DNA from: Ophiocordyceps camponoti-saundersi (nom. inval.)
Lineage: Eukaryota; Ascomycota; Sordariomycetes; Hypocreales; Ophiocordycipitaceae
Length of the DNA: 42,219 nt
Assembly (NCBI GenBank): GCA_003339415.1
Contig: PDHQ01000288.1
Location: 1,092-43,310, forward strand
Reading direction: 5' to 3'
Part shown: positions 11,053-22,019 of the stretch, in pieces
How the letters are laid out: each line of letters opens with the position of its first letter
Numbering within the stretch: position 1 is the first letter of the stretch
Notes under the pieces: model-generated
What the model was told of the DNA's origin: nothing
The model's database searches: none
The model's input: only the letters and a program-made list of their open reading frames with translations
Made by a program: the position numbers and the translations under genes

Positions 11053-14000
11053 ATGCACATCGTCAAGCCCGCCTGGCTCAGCCATAGCGGCGAGCAAAAG
11101 GACTTCGAGGTCTACAGCTGTCACGTCTCGCCCGACGGGAAGCGTCTGGCGACGGCCGGAGGCGATGGACACGTCAGGATTTGGTCTACAGAGGCCATAC
11201 TCGGCGTCGGCGACTCGGCGGCCTCCAAGCCGCGCCAGCTCTGCCACATGAGCCATCATCTCGGCACCATTCACTCCGTCCGCTTCTCGTCCAATGGCCG
11301 CTACCTCGCCAGCGGTGCCGACGATAAGCTGATTTGCGTCTATCACCTGGACAAGGGGCCGCCCGCCGCTTCTTTCGGCACAGACGAGCCGCCTCCAGTC
11401 GAGAACTGGAAAACCTACAAGCGGCTGATCGGTCACGAAAACGACGTCCAGGACCTCGCCTGGTCCGTCGACTCGTCGCTTCTTGTCTCTGTCGGTCTTG
11501 ACTCCAAGGTCGTCGTTTGGTCTGGCTACACATTTGAGAAGCTCAAGGCCATCCCTGCCCATCAGAGTCACGTCAAGGGCATCACCTTTGACCCGGCCAA
11601 CAAGTTCTTTGCTACGGCCAGCGATGATAGGACCATCAAAATCTTTCGCTTCACCGCCCCCGCTCCTACCGCGACCCAACACGACATGGTCAACAACTTC
11701 GTCCTCGAGACTACCATAAGTTCGCCGTTCAAGAGTTCGCCGCTTACCACGTACTTTCGTCGATGCTCTTGGTCTCCTGACGGGAACCACATCGCGGCGG
11801 CGAACGCGGTCAATGGGCCCGTTAGCTCCGTCGCCATTATCGAGCGTGCGCGGTGGGACAGCGAGATAAACCTGATAGGGCATGAGGCGCCGACAGAGGT
11901 CTGCATGTTCTCGCCGTGTCTGTTCCACACCGTCAAGCCTGAGAACAACGGAGCTACCAATGGACAGGGCGGACAGTTGGTGACGGTCATAGCGTCGGCC
12001 GGCCAGGACAAAACCCTGAGCATCTGGAACACGAATACATCTCGTCCCGTTGTCATCCTGCAAGATCTGACGGGAAAGTCCATATCGGACTTGGCTTGGA
12101 CTCCCGACGGCCAAACGCTGTTCGCGTCGAGTCTCGATGGCGGGATTGTGGCCGTCAAGTTTGACGAGGGGGAACTGGGTTGGGTCGCACAGCCAGAGGA
12201 GAACATCAAGGCTCTACAAAAATACGGCGCTTCTAGGAAAGGCATGGGAATTGCCGAGGACGTCGACGGCCTGATGTTGGAGACGCATAGCAAGGCGGGA
12301 GAGTCCAGGGCTGTGGAGTCGCGGATGGGTGCTCTCATGGGAGACGTCCAGTCGGACACGAAGGAATCGACACCGGCGACCAATGGCACCAAGTCCGGTG
12401 CGCCGTCAGTTAAGCCTGCGTCGACGGCCAACGACGAGCCGGAATCTGGCGGAGCGGCCGAAGAAAAGTCGGACAAGACTGCGGAGCGCGTCAGAGAGCT
12501 CAAGTCCCGAGTGACGATTGGAAAGGACGGCAAGAAGCGGGTCGCGCCCCTGCTCGTATCGTCGTCGGGCACCGGGCAGTCATCCCTGCCCCAGACGCAG
12601 CTCCTGGGCGCCACTGCCTCCAAGGTAACGCAGAACGATGCCCCCCAGACCATGTTGGACCTGTCGCAGCCGTTTGAAGGACTGCCGAAAGGCGGCATTG
12701 CCACCATGATGCTCGGCAACAAGCGAAAGGTAGCCGCGGTAGACGGCGAGGATGACGAAGAGCCGAGCCATAAGCGCGCGGTAACTGGGCCGACGCCCAT
12801 TGTCACGGACGGCCCGGATGGCGTCGAGCCCGCGACGTTGACGCCGGTACAGAACGGCGTTGTCCCGACCCCCGAGTTCCTTCGTCCGGCCGTTTTAAGT
12901 CCGGCGATATCCTTTGCTCAAACGAGGCTGGCCGTCCCGAAAATCAGGTCGCACATTCTGAGGCCGCTGGGAAGAGCCGTCGTACCTGCAGCTGACGGCT
13001 CAGCCGACGCGCCCGAGAACGTCATCCTGGAGGCCAAGAACGACAGCAACCCTCGAGACCCTTCGCACGTCCTCGTCACGAAGCGAGGAGCGGTTGTGTG
13101 GCACGAATTCCTGCCACGAGCCGTGATTCTGGTGACGGGAAACAAGCTGTTTTGGGCCGTCGCGTGCGAGGATGGGTCGATTATCGTCTGGAGTCCCGCC
13201 GGCCGGCGCCTCCTCAACCCCATCTTGCTCGAGTCGCAGCCTGTGATTCTCGAATGTCGCGACCGGTGGCTGCTCTGCATCACGGCCGTTGGGCTGGCCC
13301 ACGTCTGGGACATGAAAAGGCAGTCGTCTCCTCATCCGCCCGTCTCCCTGGCACCGATACTGGACGCGGCAACGACTTCTCTGCATCAACACACGGCCGT
13401 GCCGGGCCCCGGGGTAACGTCTGCGCACCTCAACTCGACGGGACTCATCGTCATCACGCTCACCAACGGCGATGGCTACTACTACGCCGCTGATATGCAC
13501 GTTTGGCAGCGGCTGAGCGAGGCCTGGTGGGCGGTCGGCTCGCAATATTGGAATTCCAACGACTCGTCCAGTTCGGCGCTGCAATCGACGGCGGCCGGGC
13601 CCAGCGACAGCAAAGACAAGGCACAGCCGGCGACGGCCGTGTCATCAGGTATCGTACCATTCTTGGAACGCCACACGACCAACGAGTTCCTGCTCAAGGG
13701 CCGTGCATATGCTCTGCAGCGCATCATCAAGACTGTGATCCAGCGCAAGGAGGCAGAAGAGCTCGAGAGCACGATCAGCATCGCGCACTTGGAGAACCGA
13801 ATCGCGGGCAGTATGCAGCTAGGGGCGAGGGAAGAGTTTCGACTGTATTTGTTCATGTATGCTAAGCGGCTCGGGGCCGAAGGAGCCAAGACCAAGGTCG
13901 AGGAGCTGCTCAACAGTCTGATGGGAGGCATCCTCCTCGACGAAGCTGATGGCGGCCACGACGACGGCCGGGGCTGGTACGGCAACGGAGACGATATTTG

Positions 14001-14238
14001 CGGCTGGGACCGTCGCGAGCTGCTCAAGGGAGTGGTTTTGATATTAGGTGCGTTTCTCCTTTTCGGTTTCGACGCCGCAGAGGAGGAGTTTGGGACTTGC
14101 TAACCAACGAGACGGGGGGAATGACTTGTAGGCAAATATCGTGAGCTGCAGCGGCTGACGTCGCAGTACGCAAGGGTCCTGGATCTCCAGCTAGAAGACG
14201 GCTCAGTCGACGTCGAGTCGATGGACGTCGAGACGTGA
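11053..14238 (+). CDS. HIR1: Hir1/HIRA histone chaperone complex subunit
   Basis: Two exons, 11053-14047 and 14132-14238, giving 1033 residues. Hir1 belongs to the HIR complex, which deposits H3-H4 independently of replication and represses histone genes. The N-terminus (MHIVKPAWLSHSGEQKDFEV) and the following AGGDGHVRIW are characteristic. WD40 repeats fill roughly the first 390 residues. A HIRA B-domain (KSRVTIGKDGKKRVAPLL, about 484-501), the Asf1-binding motif, sits in a disordered middle. The C-terminal HIRA/TUP1-like domain follows. The 84-bp intron has donor GTGCGT and a CTAAC branch site at 14099-14103; splicing restores LILGKYRELQRL and a short tail. Without splicing the frame ends at 14103 with a non-homologous tail. 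The start is set at 11053 because in-frame codons before it lack an ATG back to a GTG at 11029. Confidence 0.94.
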
Positions 14239-15351
14239 AAGACAACGCTCGGCGCTGTACAATGCTTTCTTTATCATCGTCGTGACTCTTTTTTTTTCCC
14301 CTTTGTTTCGAAGATGGGGGATCGGAGAAGGGGAGGAAGAAGGTCCGATTGTGGCGGCGAGTTGGGAGAGGGGAGGGAAAAGGGGAGTTTTAGGATCCTG
14401 TGCTTTTTTATCTTGGGCGGGTGGGCGACGAGGCGCTGTACAGGAAGGGTTTTTGCTCTGTACCTCGATAGGCTGATGTTTACCTACCTAGGTAGGTAGG
14501 TAGGTAGTAGTATTCATACCTCTCTTAGCGACCTATCTCGCCTACTAGGAATCTATCTATCTATCCATCTACCTGCGTATCTAGATATCTAACTACCTAT
14601 CGGTATCTGCCGACCTACTTGGATGATAGGTGGTAGGTAGGTATCAGGTAGTAGGTAGTATTCATCTATCCGTCGTGGCACTCCAAGCATCATCTCTCAC
14701 GGGCTGGGCTGCATCGTCACGCGCAATCGACGATGGTTGCCTTGCGAGGGATTACAGACAGGTAGGTAGGTAGGTAGGTAGCAGGTAGAAGAGGTAGGTA
14801 GGTCAGACGGATAGGACAACAGTAACCGGCTGCCAGAGAAATCAGTCTGTCCGCCAGCTGCCAGTCACCCATACTTACCACCACCTGCTGCTACCGGGCA
14901 GCCTTCCTGGCAGCTGCCGCTCGTCCCAGGTTTCCCTGATGGCCTCAGGCTTCAAGTTTTTTTTTTGGCCCCGGCCCTGTGTTTTTCCCCTCCCCGTCCT
15001 TTCCCACCCCTCTATCCTCCTCTTCCTCTTCTCTCCCCTTCACCACTTTGGTTTCTCTCTCTCTTCCTCACCGAAACCTTCAACATCATCCCCCCGATCC
15101 TTGAGAGAAACATCATCAGAGCAAGCTTGTCTTTTCCCTTGCAGTCACTCCTTTCTCTTCTCCTTTTTCTCCTTCTCCTTCTTCTTCATCTTCATCTCCT
15201 TCTCCTTCTCCCCTTCCCCCGAGAATCCCTCCATCTCCCCCTCTCTCACCATTCCCCTTTCTTGACCAAGCTTTTCCCTCACCTCGAAGCCCTTCCTCCC
15301 CCCCCCCCTCACCCGTTCTCATCCCTCATCCAGCACTCAGGCTTGACAATC
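14239..15351. other. Intergenic region rich in TAGG/TACC repeats, ending in a pyrimidine-rich leader
   Basis: The HIR1 3' flank is followed by a block of TAGG/TACC/CTAT tetranucleotides (14481-14805). From 14950 to 15340 comes a strongly CT-rich + strand with C-runs at 15299-15308, which is the likely 5' leader of the following mannosyltransferase gene. An open frame upstream of 15352 is only translated pyrimidine tract and is not counted as coding. Confidence 0.6.
14481..14805. repeat. TAGG/TACC tetranucleotide block with an 18-bp palindrome
   Basis: Several arrays of TAGG, TACC and CTAT units alternate over about 325 bases. At 14481-14498 a TACC array meets a TAGG array head to head and makes a perfect palindrome. 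A pure GGTA array follows at about 14760-14781. Related short arrays recur at 10755-10860, 16998-17030, 17130-17240 and 36990-37012, always between genes. Confidence 0.85.
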
Positions 15352-16706
15352 ATGAACCGAGGCCGCGGCGTGAACTGTGTGTCCGGCTTGTTCCTCGCCC
15401 TCTGGGCCTGGTGCTGCGTATGGTATTACAGCTGCCTGTCGCCTGTTCAAGCGACATCAACTGACCACCCTCCTCGGGCGGTTATCGTGTCGTTTGCACT
15501 CGAACACGACCTCGCTGCCATGCTCTCGTCCGTCTCGCAGCTGGAGGAGACTTTCAATAACCGTTACCGCTACGACTGGGTCTTCTTCAGCACCAGCCCT
15601 CTGAGCGAAGACTTTCGACGCCTCACTTCGAATGCAACCAACGCTGCTTGCGTATATGAGGTGATTAGTGATGAGCTCTGGAGCGTGCCCGAGGGCGCCT
15701 CTGACTCGACGCTGCAGCGTTCCGAGCCGGGTATGGAGTTAGAGACGTCTGCTGTCGTCCGCCAGATGCGCCGCTGGAAGTCTGGTCTCTTCGCCAGAGA
15801 GGGGAGTCTTAGGAGATATGACTGGTTCTGGACCGTTGAACCAGGCGTAAGCATCTCGCCACTGTGAGGTTGGCGGTGGACGGCACGACGGACTGACATG
15901 AGGCGACGACACAGGCGCAGTTCATCCACGACATCGACTTTGACGTCTTCCGCGTGATGCGAGATCATGGCATCGCCTATGGCTCCCACGACAGCGGCCT
16001 GAACGAGGCCTGCATGCGCAGACTGGCCCAGCACGTCAAGTCGTTCGTCGACGACTACCCTGACCTCAGGCACGAAGAAGCAGACGTTTCGTGGTTGATC
16101 GAGGCGGCGGCGGCGTATGGACGAGGTGGCACTACCGATGACTCTTTGGTCGCGAGGGGCGATGGAATGACGCTTGACAGCACGGATGGCTGGCTGGATG
16201 ACGGCAAAGATGAGAAGGATGTTGGCTCTCCGATAGAAGTGCTCGCGGCCCGACTGGGCAGCGTTTACAGGAATAGTCTCTGGCCGACGTTTGAAGTGGG
16301 ATCGTTGACGTTCCTGCGTAGTCGGAGTCACCAGGCCCTCCTCAAGCATCTCGACCACTCAGACGCCCTCCTGGACAACGGCGGAACGCCAACGCTCAGC
16401 GCCAGTCTATTCCTCCCTCAGAAGAGCGTGTTGCATTTCCGGAAAGGAGAGAAGCATCTTACGCAGGATGCCGACGGGCCGCAGTCGACGGGCAAGCCCA
16501 AGTTCAGCCTGGTCCGCGTCGTCAGAGACGGCCTGGCGAGAAACGAATCTCTGCAGCGGCGGGTCCAAGCCCTGACGGCCGAGCGATGGGAGCTCATGGC
16601 AAACGACTTTGGGAGACAGGGAAACATGCCCGGGTTGCGATCGGGGAACACTGTCGTCGACGATCTGACCTTTATGATTCTGGGAAAGACAGTGCCGGTG
16701 ATGTGA
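15352..16706 (+). CDS. GT15 family alpha-1,2-mannosyltransferase (Kre2/Mnt1/Ktr-like), divergent
   Basis: Two exons, 15352-15846 and 15915-16706, giving 428 residues. The 68-bp intron has donor GTAAGC, a CTGAC branch site and CACAG acceptor, and joins VEPG to AQFIHDIDFD. It is a type II Golgi protein: short cytosolic tail, one membrane segment (about 7-30), then a lumenal GT15 catalytic domain. Family signatures are YDWVFFS, LTSNATNA, MRRWKSGLF, YDWFWTVEPG (the EPx metal/nucleotide motif, E163), HDIDFDVFRVMR, and WPTFEVGSLTFLRS with E292 in the FE(I/V) position. Such enzymes extend N- and O-linked mannans using GDP-mannose. Oddly, the stretch after E292 that in Kre2 relatives reads roughly ERWGDAP is replaced by DNGGTPT, so activity or acceptor may differ. 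The family is secure, the paralogue and activity are not. Confidence 0.88.
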
Positions 16707-17168
16707 TGTTATCAAGAGAGAGAGAGAGAGACAAGGTGTGACGAGGACGGATATCTGGGGCGAAGGGGAGGGGAGGACAAGAGGACGGCGGAGGAATCGA
16801 GAGATCTTGGGCCGGCCTAGATTTACCGCCGGAGAGAGCAGGGATAGGCAGGAGATAGCCGAATCATGGATCAGGTTCTTTAGACTCGTTTCCCTCTACG
16901 GCGAGGCGGCGTCGGCTATTTTGTGGCGAGCTTTCGCGTATCTATCTGGGTGGTGTGATTGTGATGATGATGGTGTGAGTCGGCAGTGGTCGAAGCTACC
17001 TACCTGGTACTAGGTACCTATTGATCTACTACCCGCCTGCCTTGCCTGCCTATCAGGTACGACGGGGTAGTAGTTTTTGATCTACCGACGTATCGTCCTA
17101 GCCAGATTACGACCTCGGCAGGTGGGTGGGTAGGTAGGTAGTAGGTACCTCTAGATAGGTAACTGACA

Positions 17169-17171
<3 letters not shown>

Positions 17172-17201
<30 letters not shown>
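17172..17201. repeat. (TGC)10 trinucleotide repeat
   Basis: Ten perfect TGC (CTG/CAG class) units in non-coding sequence, flanked by TAGG arrays. No open frame of interest crosses it. Confidence 0.95.
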
Positions 17202-17203
<2 letters not shown>

Positions 17204-17376
17204 CTTACCTGGACAGGTAGATAGGGAGGTAGGTACCTAGGTTGGGGTAAGGTTGGATCTTATGTGAGACACGGGGGAAAGAAAAGAAGATGGCGCCGTA
17301 AAATTGTATTTCAGACAGAAACCCAGCTGTAAGCTACGAGGTAAGGTAAGGTATGCGACTGTGTCTCTCCTTTCAT

Positions 17377-17412
17377 GTGTGCGTGTGCGTGTGCGTGTGC
17401 GTGTGCGTGTGC
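17377..17412. repeat. (GTGTGC)6 hexanucleotide repeat
   Basis: Six perfect GTGTGC units followed by two variant TTGTGC-like units. It is an alternating purine-pyrimidine sequence, so it could adopt Z-DNA, and is not in a supported gene. Confidence 0.95.
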
Positions 17413-18961
17413 TTGTGCTTGTTGTCTTGGATCTTGGAAGGAAGGGGGACAAGAGAAAAAAAAAGGGGGGGTGGGGAGGAGGAAGTGGTGAAGATGTTTT
17501 TCTTTTCGGTAAGGCGTTTGATGTGACACGGTCAGGTTGGAAGATGGTTTCGCGAGGGAATCAGCTGGTCTTTATTGCTAGGGTGAAGCGACCGTTATGG
17601 AGAGGGGTTGGTCCTTGGTGGTTGTAGGTATGGATGTAGTCGGTTGGAGGAAGAGGAGGAGGAGGAAAATTACGTCATTTCCTGGTTAATTCATTATCAG
17701 TTGAATGATGTGATATGAATATCCCGTATCGTGGACTATTCGTATTTGTACGACACGTCTATCGTTATAGAGGGGGGGGGGGCTGATGTGAAGGATGGTA
17801 GGTACCTAGAAATCGGGACCCGGGGAGGGTGATAAGGGGTGACGAGGTTGATGATTGAACCTTTTCCCGTCCGGGCGACTCGCACTCAGGCACAAGGCAC
17901 GGGAGGGAGATGATGCAAAGGATAGCTCCTTTTTTTTTGGGTTTGTTGCTTGCTGCATGGGTAGTAGATTGGTAGTAGATTGGTTGCGGCTCTTGGTTAG
18001 ACTTTGTACCTTTGATGTCGTCCGTCCCTATTCACGGACACCATCAGTGTAGTAGATAATCTATCTATGTTAGTCTGTACGGACAGAGTGCTCTCTGAGG
18101 TTCAATTAAGAGGTAGCGCAGCTGGATAGAACGGATATGCTTATACGTGGTTTGTATGTATCTGTGGAATATCTGAGCGTGCTATCCGTCAGTGCCCAGG
18201 CACGGATATGTTGGTGAATGCGGATAACAACGAGGAAAAGAGACGGGAAAACGTTCAGCCACAAATGTTTTTAATTGATAAGACAGCAAGCTTCTGCCGT
18301 GCCTCTTCTCCTCCTCCTCCTCCTTATTGCTGGGATAGAGAGACAAAAAAAAGCCTCACATCTGCTTGCTTAAATTGGTGGCGCAGAAAGACTGTGTGTG
18401 TGCTGTCTTTCCCACCCACCCCTTGGCCCCTCCGGACGTGTGGTTGTCAGTGATAGGGCGCCTCCCCCCCTAAAGTGCCTTGCCCACCTTTAACAAAGTG
18501 CTCCCCGCCGCTCGTGCCGGCTTTTGCTTAAAGGGGGGGCACTTTGACGGATGCTGGTGACTCCCGCTCTGTAGGTACTTGATGTCTCCCCTCCCCTCCC
18601 CCCCCCCCCCCCCTTCCCCCGGAGCAGGGGCTAGCTCAACCTTTATACTAGGACTAGGAGTAGCTTACATACTCTGGTCACCACCTCTTAGCGTGTGCAT
18701 ACATACATACACTCTAGACTCCGTACGGGTCGCCCCAGAATTGCACGGTCTCTAGCGGACCCAACGTCATCTACCTACCTATCCGTAAAATCTCTTCCTT
18801 TCTTTATCCTCCTCCTCCTCCTCTTCCTCCCCATCCATCTCCTTATTCCCTTTTGCTCTCTCTCTCTCCTCTCCTCTCCTTTGCTTCCCTCCTTTCGCAG
18901 TTGATACATACAATCCCTTGCGAGCCGGAATCGCGTCGACATCGTCAAGCTCCGGTCCCTA

Positions 18962-19330
18962 TTTTTTTTTTCGACTCGTCGTCCAATCCGGTTCGGCTGT
19001 TTTCTTTTTGACCGCTTCCCCTTGTCGACCAACCTCCCCCCCCCCCCCCCGCCTGGCCCCCCCCCCTCGACCCGGCAGCCCATCTTCCGCCCCCCCCCAT
19101 TTTTTTTTTCCCCTCCTCCCCTCCCCCCTTTCCNNNNNNNNNNCCTCCTCCCCCCCCCTCCCCTCTTTTTTTTTCTACTCCCCGTCCCTCCCTCTTCGCC
19201 CCGTTCCTTTTTTGCCCCCCCCCCCTGGCGACCAACCCCCCCCCCCCCCCCCCGGGCTTGGCCACCTGCCTTCGACTCGGCAGCGCATTTTCCGCCTCTC
19301 CCAATTTTTTTTTTCCCTTCTTCCCTTCAC
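18962..19330. repeat. Near-duplicate sequence on both sides of the assembly gap
   Basis: The segment from about 18962 to 19133 and the segment from about 19165 to 19330 share an ordered series of landmarks at an offset of about 203 bases. The series is a T-run, an ACTC...CGTCC word, CGACCAACC followed by a long C-run, a CGACYCGGCAGC word, CATYTTCCGCC, then another T-run and CCC-TTCCC. The left copy has extra C-runs where the right copy has mixed sequence. This looks like one locus represented twice. Confidence 0.6.
19134..19143. other. Assembly gap (10 N)
   Basis: Ten Ns inside a C/T-homopolymer-rich leader. The nominal length is probably a placeholder, since the sequences on either side resemble each other. 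Confidence 0.95.
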
Positions 19331-19502
19331 CTCTTGCTCAATCTCGTCTTTCAGAATCTTGACTTTGTCACCTTTTGCTTTCGCATCTTCGCTCCCTTTT
19401 TTGATCGTCTCTTCTTTTTTTTTTTACTTTGACTTGATTTGCTCGCGCGCGCGCCCCGGCGGCCGCTTCGGTGTCGCGCCCCTCCCCACGACTAAGCCCA
19501 AC

Positions 19503-21173
19503 ATGACGATACTCGAGGCCTCCGGGCCCCGGCGGTCCAAGGCCACCACACTGGGGGAGGGCAAGGTCGGGAGGAACTTGTCCTTTCTTACGGTATTGCT
19601 TTTCAACTGCCTCCTTTTTCGTCGTCTTCAATCGCTGACGTCTTGTTTAGCTCACCTTTCAAAACTCGGCTCTTATCTTGGTATGGTCTCGCGCTTCGTT
19701 AGGGTCGAGAGTTTCGCTTTTACTGATCGTTGTGGGAGGAGATTCGCTCTTCAGATTATGCACTATTCGCGAATGATGCCGCCGAATGGCGACCATCGCT
19801 ATTTCACATCGACTGCTGTCCTCCTCAACGAGGTCATCAAGCTTGCCGTTTCCCTCACACTGGCCATATACGAGACGTCTCAAACGCTAGCGCCGAGCAC
19901 TCCGGCTACTACGCTCTTCGAGCAGATTTACAACGCCGTCTTTTCCGGCGATGGCTGGAAGCTTGCCCTCCCTGCCGCCTTCTACACTCTGCAGAATTTG
20001 CTGCAATATCTGGCAGTGGGTAACCTGGACCCGGTACATTTCCAGGTCCTCTATCAGGTCAAGGTAATTTCCCTGTCATGGAAAAAAAAGTCCCTTTGCG
20101 TCCAGTCTCCCTGTGTACTGAGTCGCAACGCCAGATCCTCACCACTGCCGTCTTCAGCGTATTCCTTCTTCGACGCCACCTCGGAGTCAAGCGCTGGATC
20201 TCGCTCTTCATCCTGACTCTCGGCGTCTCCATCGTCTCTATTCCCACAACCGAATCCTCCGTCGACGCTCACCTGCTCCACGGAATCCCCGACCATTACT
20301 TCCCTCGGTCCAATCACGAGCTGGGTCAGGCCGCCGTGCCGGATTTCTCGCCACCCGACACTCACTTGACCAAGCGGTCAGCTACCTACCAAGGCATCGC
20401 CAATGATTTGCCTCCGCCAGACCCGTTGATGAACTACTCGGCCGGCGCCACTGCTGCTGTCGTCGCTGCCGTCGTCTCCGGACTGGCAGGCGTCTATTTT
20501 GAGAAGATCCTCAAGGAGAGCCCGACGCAGGCAAGCGTTTGGATTCGCAACATTCAGCTGAGCTTTTACTCCATCATCGCCGCCACCGTCGGCGGCGTCT
20601 TCTGGCAAGACGGCATCGGCATCCGGGAACATGGCTTCTTCGAGGGCTACAATTGGGTGGTGTGGTCGGCTATCCTGCTGCAGGCGGCTGGGGGGCTGAT
20701 TGCGAGCCTCGTCATTCGAGACGCTGACAACATTGTCAAGAACTTTGCCACGAGTATTAGCATCGTCGTCAGCTTCATCGTCAGCGTATGGGTCTTTAAG
20801 TTTACCGTCACCATGTCGGTGAGTTTTCACACAAAAACATGACGCAGAGCAAGTTGTAGCAAGCAAACCCGCTGACCCGTGTCTACCTCACACGCAGTTT
20901 CTCCTCGGAACGTCGCTCGTCCTGTTGGCCACGTATCTGTATAGCCTTCCTGAACGCAGCCGCCACCGTCCTCCGGCTGTGCGCATCGTAAGTTTCGAGA
21001 AGCCGGCCATCGAACGGGTCGTGACGCCCGGGGCGACGCCGCGCCTCACCGACGTGGCTCGTCTCAACTCGGACCCCTTCGACAACAAGGGGCTGGCCAT
21101 GACGTCCAGCCGACCCAATAGTCCCATGCTGCCACGGCAAGCCAGCCGTACGCACGTTCTGAGGGATGAATAA
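19503..21173 (+). CDS. Golgi UDP-galactose transporter (Gms1/SLC35A2-like nucleotide-sugar transporter)
   Basis: Five exons: 19503-19592, 19651-19680, 19755-20063, 20135-20818 and 20898-21173, giving 462 residues; all four introns (58, 74, 71 and 79 bp) are phase 0. The protein is a multi-pass transporter of the SLC35A family, which exchanges a UDP-sugar for UMP across the Golgi membrane. Family signatures: LTFQNSALILIMHYSRMMPP split over exons 2-3, STAVLLNEVIKL, and QVLYQVK|ILTTAVFSVF (137 onward) across the third intron, then LSGLAG-like helix sequence and RDADNIVKNFATSISIV near the end. A cytosolic tail of about 80 residues, rich in Ser/Pro, follows the last membrane segment. Exon 2 is only 10 codons. 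Substrate is inferred from family resemblance; UDP-GlcNAc or CMP-sugar-type relatives cannot be fully excluded. Confidence 0.92.
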
Positions 21174-22019
21174 CGACTTTGACGAGACGACAGACACCCC
21201 GAAAGGAGGAAACGAGACTGTGTTTCCGAATTTCAAGACTGTGTTTCCGAATTTCCCCTGTCCGAACGAGGGGAAGGGGGGGGAGGCGAAATATCCCTGC
21301 TACCTACACGCAACATGGTGACGGTTGGGGCGTAGTGACGAGACGATAATCTTTCTGATGAGCGATCCTATTCGGTTTGGCAAATGGGTTTTTTTTTCAC
21401 TTTCTTGTCTTGGTGTTTGCCACATTTTTGTTGTTTTGGATCTTCAATTTGGGATACCATCATGGCTCGGGAGAAGAAGAATATCCGGACGGCGCTACGA
21501 ACCTGCCGACGGGGGGGAGGGGATGGGAAGCAAGCAGATATCTTTTTTTGGGTTCATTTTGGGCAACGAAGTCTGCGAGCTGGTCATGGTACAGAACATA
21601 GAGGAGAGCAGAGGGGAACAGATTTGACAGACGACGAATAAGGGGAAGGGGAGGGGGAGAAGATGAAGACGAGGCCTTCTTCCAACTGAGAATGCTTTCT
21701 CTCTTTCTACCTTTTTACTACTCTTTTCCATTCATCGTGTAGATTGTTGAGAAAATCATGTTGCGAAAGAAAAAAAAATCCGTTCGTCTAAACTACATAC
21801 ATACATACATCTATGCATGGGGGCACATGATGACGTGGAGGCCATGGTGAGGGGGACGTGAGGCTAGTTACAGCCGCGAATGGAGACGTGAAGAGGATTG
21901 GGTATAGGACCTCGGATCGTGTGTCGTTGTTTCTGAGAAGTACAAGGAGAAAGAGAAAGAAGGGGAAGGGGAGAGGAGAAGTGATGATGTTGAAAAAGGG
22001 GGGAAAGGGGGGGGGGCTT
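21174..22019. other. Convergent intergenic region, transporter and pyrophosphorylase 3' ends
   Basis: Both flanking genes end here. It includes a perfect 19-bp direct repeat soon after the transporter stop, T-runs (21390, 21542), ACAT repeats (about 21795-21810) and G-rich sequence up to the pyrophosphorylase stop. Nothing coding is supported. Confidence 0.6.
21216..21255. repeat. Perfect 19-bp tandem direct repeat, two copies with a 2-bp spacer
   Basis: The copies are 21216-21234 and 21237-21255, each beginning GACTGTG and ending GAATTTC. They lie 43 bases after the transporter stop codon, so within its probable 3' UTR. Confidence 0.95.

Larger units (their letters stand above)
16707..19502. 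other. Gene-free stretch with microsatellites, an assembly gap and the transporter leader
   Basis: No gene is supported across 2.8 kb. It carries a GA run just after the mannosyltransferase stop, TAGG arrays (17130-17240), a (TGC)10 repeat, a (GTGTGC)6 repeat, a G-run near 17770, and C-runs near 18600. From about 18780 to 19500 the + strand is a CT/C/T-rich leader to the UDP-galactose transporter, interrupted by ten Ns. A long open frame through the leader is translated low-complexity sequence. Confidence 0.6.

Noticed and set aside
14481..14805. Possible telomeric repeat
   Set aside because: Units are TAGG/TACC in both orientations, not TTAGGG, and ordinary genes lie on both sides.
14965..15351. 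N-terminal extension of the GT15 open frame
   Set aside because: Made of Pro/Leu/Ser runs from a pyrimidine tract; the membrane anchor follows directly after the ATG at 15352.
18099..18125. tRNA-like boxes (GGTTCAATT and TAGCGCAGCTGG)
   Set aside because: The B-box-like word comes before the A-box-like word, opposite to the order in a tRNA, and no cloverleaf can be drawn around them.
18918..19502. Long open frame running through the N gap into the transporter
   Set aside because: It crosses ten Ns and consists of Pro/Phe/Ser runs; the transporter's conserved N-terminus begins at 19503.
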